DNA from: Mycobacteriales bacterium
GTDB lineage: Bacteria > Actinomycetota > Actinomycetes > Mycobacteriales > Mycobacteriaceae
Length of the DNA: 8,951 bases
Reading direction: 5' to 3'
Assembly: GCA_018376445.1 (NCBI GenBank)
Contig: JAHABL010000019.1
Location: 1 to 8,951, forward strand
Positions 5,844 to 8,951 of this stretch are shown piece by piece. The notes under the pieces were generated by a model. It saw only the letters and a list, made by a program, of their open reading frames with translations. It did not search any database and had not been told where the DNA came from. Position 1 is the stretch's first letter, and each line of letters begins with the position of its first letter. Made by a program: the position numbers and the translations under genes.

Positions 5844-5877
5844 CCGCCGATCCATAACACCCGCCGATCCACAACAC
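5844..5877. repeat. Tandem 17-bp repeat upstream of the surface-protein gene
   Basis: CCGCCGATCCATAACAC (5844-5860) is followed directly by CCGCCGATCCACAACAC (5861-5877), matching at 16 of 17 positions. It occupies the short gap between the winged-helix gene and the surface-protein gene, where a promoter or operator would be expected. Confidence 0.75.
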
Positions 5878-6525
5878 ATGATGAATGCCGGATGTCGAAA
5901 CGTAAGGACTTTTTTGAACAATGCTTGATCGGAAGAAACGAGCGGGGGTGGCAACCCTCGTGGCTGCTGACCTCATAGCCGCCTCATCGGCGACAGCGTA
6001 TGGTGATTCGTACTCCTGGGACGGTAGAACGACTCACTATGTGGGCGTAAAGATTAACTATGGCGCTGGTTGGATTGGGTCATACCGCCTCAACAACAAA
6101 ACCCATCATGGTTCGACCGGCCAAGTTCTATTGCGCTGATCCTGAGAAGGACGGCCCGAGTGCTGGTGGGACCTATCAGTCTCGGGGTTCGACCAAGACG
6201 TGGGCGCGTGACGGTGGTGGATCGCTGTCCCCGACGGCGCTTTCACAAGTCGTCTGGGTCTTGGGCAAGTGGGGTGCCACGTCGAATCATCAGCAGGCGG
6301 CCGTAGTTGATGCCGCAGTGTACGCGTTGCAGGGATTCCCGAAGTACCAGCTGGGTAGCGGTTACGGGAAGACACGCGCTGACGCGGCTGGTGTGACTGC
6401 GCGGGCACAGTCGATGATCGCTGAAGCGAAACAGCGGGCGGCAGCGGGTGCCTACAAGTTGACTGTGGATATTCCATCGCAGGTGGCTGCCCATAGTCGC
6501 TATAAGGCGACAGTGCGGTTGGTTA

Positions 6526-7398
6526 ATGGGGCAGGACTTCCTTGTACCCGGCGAAAAAGTGACACTAGTAGATGGTCGTAACTCGAAAGTCACGGTGACG
6601 ACGAACAAGGCCGGTGTCGGCTCAGCAACGTTCGGCACGCTCGATCGGGCCGCGAAGGTTTCAGCGGCCGCGACACTGCCAGCAACAGCAGTCACGTATG
6701 CAATCCCGTCGAACAAAAAGGCTCAGCGGGTGTTCGTCTCCGGTGCCAAAACCACGGTGAGTGCACGTGATACCGCGTCCTTCCCTCCGCCTCCGCCTGC
6801 GAAGCCGCCCAAGATTGGGACGACGGCGCTGGATAAGGCTGATGGCGATCACATGGTGGTGGCTAAGGGCGGCGCGATTGTCGACACGGTTGCCTACCAT
6901 GATGCGATACCGGGTAAGCCGTACAAGGTTGTGGGCGAGATGATGGATCAGGTGACGGGTAAGCCGACCGGGATCAAGGTGTCGGCCAAGTTCACCGCGA
7001 AGGCCGAGTCCGGCACGGCCAAGGTGGTGTTCACGGTGCCGACCGGGTATGCCGGGAAGGACCTGGTGGCGTTCGAGACGATCTCGATGGTCGGTCATAT
7101 TGCTGGTTCCCATCAGGACACCAACGCTGACAGTCAGACGGTGTCGGTGTCCAAGCCGACTCCGAATCCGACTCCTACGCCGACGCCCACTCCGACTCCG
7201 GCGGTTGTAGCCCCGACGCCGACTCCGACTCCTACGCCGGCTGGTGGGAATGCGTCGGGTGGCGGTATCCATACCGGTGATGTGCCTGGTGGTCCGGTCG
7301 TGGGCTGGATTGCCGGTGGTGTGGTGTTGATGGCGTTCGCGGGTGGCGTGTTGGCGTTGGTCGCGGGTGGTCGCCGTAATGACCCGCATGGTGAGTGA
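6526..7398 (+). CDS. C-terminal open frame of the broken surface protein (VaFE repeat, stalk, anchor)
   Basis: This is the longest intact piece of the surface-protein gene, 290 codons if started at ATG 6526. It has no signal peptide and no good ribosome-binding site at that ATG, so independent export is unlikely. It contains an Ig-like segment, the proline run SFPPPPPAKPPK, one VaFE-like domain (roughly residues 96-210), the Pro-Thr stalk and the C-terminal sorting region with IHTGD, a hydrophobic segment and a basic RR. It is listed because annotators may call it as a gene; I read it as the 3' part of the pseudogene. Confidence 0.5.
   Translation: MGQDFLVPGEKVTLVDGRNSKVTVTTNKAGVGSATFGTLDRAAKVSAAATLPATAVTYAIPSNKKAQRVFVSGAKTTVSARDTASFPPPPPAKPPKIGTTALDKADGDHMVVAKGGAIVDTVAYHDAIPGKPYKVVGEMMDQVTGKPTGIKVSAKFTAKAESGTAKVVFTVPTGYAGKDLVAFETISMVGHIAGSHQDTNADSQTVSVSKPTPNPTPTPTPTPTPAVVAPTPTPTPTPAGGNASGGGIHTGDVPGGPVVGWIAGGVVLMAFAGGVLALVAGGRRNDPHGE
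7156..7239. repeat. Pro-Thr coding repeat (wall-spanning stalk)
   Basis: Repeated CCG/CCT-ACT/ACG codon pairs encode PTPNPTPTPTPTPTP and, after AVVA, PTPTPTPTP. Such stalks carry surface proteins across the cell wall. The DNA is prone to length change by slippage. Confidence 0.85.
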
Positions 7399-7412
7399 TC
7401 CTCGGTGATAGT

Positions 7413-7447
7413 GTGTGGGGCTGGGCCATGGCCTGGCCCCACACGTC
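7413..7447 (+). terminator. Long hairpin between surface-protein and sortase genes
   Basis: GTGTGGGGC at 7413-7421 pairs with GCCCCACAC's mirrored arm at 7436-7444. The stem can extend inward through wobble pairs to GGGCCA/TGGCCT, giving an almost continuous 32-nt palindrome. GTCTTTAAG follows, a weak T-run. It is a probable full or partial terminator that sets the sortase level apart from that of the surface protein. Confidence 0.7.
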
Positions 7448-7461
7448 TTTAAGAAGGGGGC

Positions 7462-8112
7462 GTGGTGGTGCGTCGAGTGATCGGGTTGGTGACGTGCCTT
7501 GTGACGGCGCTGATAGGGGCAATGTTGGTGTGGCATGGCATTGATGCGGGCCGGGCACCGCAGGGGTGGAGCCGGGATCGTCACGGGGCACTGGTGATCC
7601 CCGCGCCTCAGACCGGCCATGATCCTCATCCCTCCCCAGTTGGGCCGGTGGCGCGGCCTGCGCCTGGTCAGAGCGGATCGAGGGTGATCGTCCCGGCAGT
7701 AGGTATTGATGCCCCGATTACCGGCCGGTTGAGCCGTCACGGCGATGGCGGTTGGTATCCGCCTGCGCGCGGTGTGGCGTGGGCTTCTCAGTCGGCGCCT
7801 CTCTCGGCCCGGTCGGGCACCACCATGCTTGCAGGCCATGTCGGGGTCGTCGGTGATCCAGGCGTATTTTTCCGGCTCCGTGAGGTGCATCTCGGCCACG
7901 AGGTGGCCGTGATAGATCACGGTCACCTCGACCGGTACCGAGTCACCGACATCACCGCGTCACCCAGGGCCACGCTTCCCCGGTGGGTGTGGGGCACCTC
8001 CACTGGGCCTCGCCGTGCGATCATGGTGACCTGCGGGGGGCACGAGACCGTCCGCGACGGTCATCGGATGTGGGACAGCAATGTCATTGTGACCGCAACC
8101 AGAATTAAGTAA
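7462..8112 (+). CDS. Class F-like sortase
   Basis: This encodes 216 residues. Sortases are membrane-bound transpeptidases that cut a C-terminal sorting motif and link the protein to the cell wall. Residues 4-25 form an N-terminal membrane anchor (RRVIGLVTCLVTALIGAMLV). A Pro-rich linker follows, then the beta-barrel: VIVPAVGIDAPI (75-86), TMLAGHVGVVGDPGVFFRLR with catalytic His126, MVTCGG with catalytic Cys191 and RMWDSNVIVTA with candidate Arg202. The TLxAGHV...FFRLREV and VTCGG pattern is that of actinobacterial class E/F enzymes. GTG codons at 7462, 7465 and 7468 all fit the AAGAAGGGGG ribosome-binding site, so the exact start is uncertain. It lies just after the surface-protein gene, its probable substrate, and just before the lipoprotein gene. 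Confidence 0.88.
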   Translation: MVVRRVIGLVTCLVTALIGAMLVWHGIDAGRAPQGWSRDRHGALVIPAPQTGHDPHPSPVGPVARPAPGQSGSRVIVPAVGIDAPITGRLSRHGDGGWYPPARGVAWASQSAPLSARSGTTMLAGHVGVVGDPGVFFRLREVHLGHEVAVIDHGHLDRYRVTDITASPRATLPRWVWGTSTGPRRAIMVTCGGHETVRDGHRMWDSNVIVTATRIK

Positions 8113-8122
8113 GGACATATCA

Positions 8123-8951
8123 ATGATGCGTAAAATTTTCCCGGCTCTTGTGGCAGTGATCGCGGTCACTGCGACCGGGTGTACCCATGACGACGACCAG
8201 TCCGGGGTCCCCGCTGCCACGACAGCTCCCTCCACACCGTCAGTGTCCGCCTCAGCGGCGGTACACCACCCCTCGCCTGCCGCTTCGACTCGCCCGTCGA
8301 AGTCTGCGAGTCCGTCGCGTGCGACGGCATCGGCGCCCGTGTCGGCGGCGCGCTCAGCTTCGCGGCATGCGGCCGGGCATCCGACGGCATCGGCGTCCAG
8401 GGCCACGAGTGTGGCTGGGGCGTCTCGTGGCCATGAGACGCACGGGCAAGGATTGTCGCATCCCCGGCATGTCAGCCATGCACGGGCAGCTCAGCCGGTT
8501 CCTGCGCACTCGTCATCTCGTAAACCGGTTTCTGCTCACTTGTCGTCGGGTAGGGTGTCGCGTTTTGCTCCGGGTACGTCGGTGCCGGCTGATGTGTCGC
8601 AGCAGGTGATGGTGGCTGATCGGACGTCGGGTACTCGTGGCACGTGGGCTCGGTATCAGTGGCGGGGGTCTGCGAAGGGTTGGGTCAAGGTTTCGTCGTC
8701 GGGGGTCAGATCGGTTTTCGGTCAAGGTGGTGTGGTGCCGTCGGGGCAGCGTCGGCAGGGTACTGGGACTACCCCCGCCGGTACTTTCGGGGTGGTTTCG
8801 GCTTTTGGTGTGGGTAACCCAGGTACCAAGTTGAGCTACCGCACGATTGGTTCGTGTTCGTGGTGGATTGAGGATCCGGTGGCTCGTGATTACAACCGGT
8901 GGCGTCAGGATTGCTCGGCGTTGTCGAAGCGGGATAACGAGCACATGGCTG
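8123..8951 (+). CDS. Lipoprotein L,D-transpeptidase (YkuD-like), 5' part
   Basis: This is an open frame with no stop before the window ends, 276 residues visible. ATG 8123 follows an AAGGA site at 8111-8115 that overlaps the sortase stop, so the two genes are coupled. Residues 1-20 (MMRKIFPALVAVIAVTATGC) are a lipoprotein signal with Cys20, although -3 is Ala instead of the usual Leu. Residues 21-150 are a Ser/Ala/Pro/His-rich linker. From about 155 the sequence SQQVMVADRTSGTRGTWARY, then RRQGTGTTPAGTFGVVSAFG and CSWWIEDPVARDYNRW match the first half of actinobacterial YkuD-fold L,D-transpeptidases, which cross-link peptidoglycan. The catalytic SHGC-type motif would be beyond the window, so activity cannot be judged. 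Confidence 0.8.
   Translation, partial: MMRKIFPALVAVIAVTATGCTHDDDQSGVPAATTAPSTPSVSASAAVHHPSPAASTRPSKSASPSRATASAPVSAARSASRHAAGHPTASASRATSVAGASRGHETHGQGLSHPRHVSHARAAQPVPAHSSSRKPVSAHLSSGRVSRFAPGTSVPADVSQQVMVADRTSGTRGTWARYQWRGSAKGWVKVSSSGVRSVFGQGGVVPSGQRRQGTGTTPAGTFGVVSAFGVGNPGTKLSYRTIGSCSWWIEDPVARDYNRWRQDCSALSKRDNEHMA

Larger units (their letters stand above)
5921..7398 (+). pseudogene. Sortase-anchored surface protein (thioester/VaFE type) with two frameshifts
   Basis: ATG 5921 opens a signal peptide (LDRKKRAGVATLVAADLIAA, small residues at its end). This frame stops at 6137-6139. The next part, with FYCADPEKDGPSAGG (candidate thioester cysteine) and HQQAAVVDAAVYALQ, is in the following frame and stops at 6579-6581. 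The third part, from about 6530 to 7398, holds VPGEKVTLVDGRNSKVTVTT, a VaFE-like repeat (GKDLVAFETISMVGHIAG), a Pro-Thr stalk, IHTGD, a membrane span (VVGWIAGGVVLMAFAGGVL) and GGRRNDPHGE. One extra base near 6535-6540 explains the second shift: without it VNGA runs into DFLVPGEKV. As one protein it would be about 490 residues, a wall-anchored adhesin- or pilin-like product. The sortase gene follows. Either it is inactivated or the sequence has two errors. Confidence 0.78.

Noticed and set aside
5892..5978. A small open frame starting ATG 5892 (MSKRKDFFEQ)
   Set aside because: It ends after 28 codons and overlaps the signal-peptide start at 5921, which has a convincing basic-hydrophobic-small residue pattern.
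6661..7926. A 421-codon minus-strand open frame across the surface-protein and sortase genes
   Set aside because: Its product is dominated by Arg, His and Pro with no domain, as expected for antisense of GC-rich coding DNA; the plus strand has clear VaFE, stalk and sortase signatures.

Overview
This is a high-GC window in which most genes prefer G or C at the third codon position. The gene content points to an actinomycete (Actinomycetota): a class F-like sortase, a thioester/VaFE-type surface protein, a YkuD-type L,D-transpeptidase lipoprotein and an actinobacterial winged-helix regulator. A propionibacterial or similar host is a guess. The window reads as accessory DNA: a mobilizable or integrative element joined to further DNA at a tRNA-derived junction.

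Left block (1-2875, plus strand): a mobilization operon. The 3' end of an unknown gene overlaps a small coiled-coil protein, then a MobC-like ribbon-helix-helix relaxosome protein, then a MOBP-type relaxase with an HxHxH metal motif. A MobB-like protein with coiled coils and two membrane spans starts inside the relaxase gene in another frame and overlaps it by 413 nt. A strong hairpin terminator closes the operon. Two neighbouring inverted repeats inside the MobC coding region (566-608 and 623-663) are the best oriT candidate.

Middle block (2874-3751, minus strand): a small XRE-type HTH protein and an ArdA antirestriction protein, with a hairpin terminator after ardA. The roughly 310 nt upstream of ardA hold no gene but carry hairpins, an imperfect direct repeat with a 60-bp period and an 11-bp perfect inverted repeat. 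They end at a 3' fragment of an initiator tRNA-Met gene (4063-4104) with a terminator behind it, which looks like an attachment-site remnant.

Right of the junction: an XRE/repressor-like gene on the minus strand, whose C-terminus is read antisense through the tRNA fragment and its terminator. It faces a divergent excisionase-like gene across a short AT-rich region. Next is a winged-helix (plasmid or element regulator/replication type) gene broken by two frameshifts, one at an 8-G tract, which carries four copies of a GTGTCACCGGTGACAC-like palindrome.

Far right (5844-8951): a tandem 17-bp repeat, then a cell-surface protein gene broken by two frameshifts (signal peptide, thioester-like domain, one VaFE-like repeat, Pro-Thr stalk, membrane anchor). 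A hairpin terminator, a sortase and a lipoprotein L,D-transpeptidase that runs off the window follow. Together this is a cell-envelope module in which the sortase would anchor a surface protein and the transpeptidase would modify peptidoglycan.

No integrase, recognisable replication origin, CRISPR array or complete tRNA/rRNA gene is visible. All functional names rest on sequence patterns read by eye; no database search was run.
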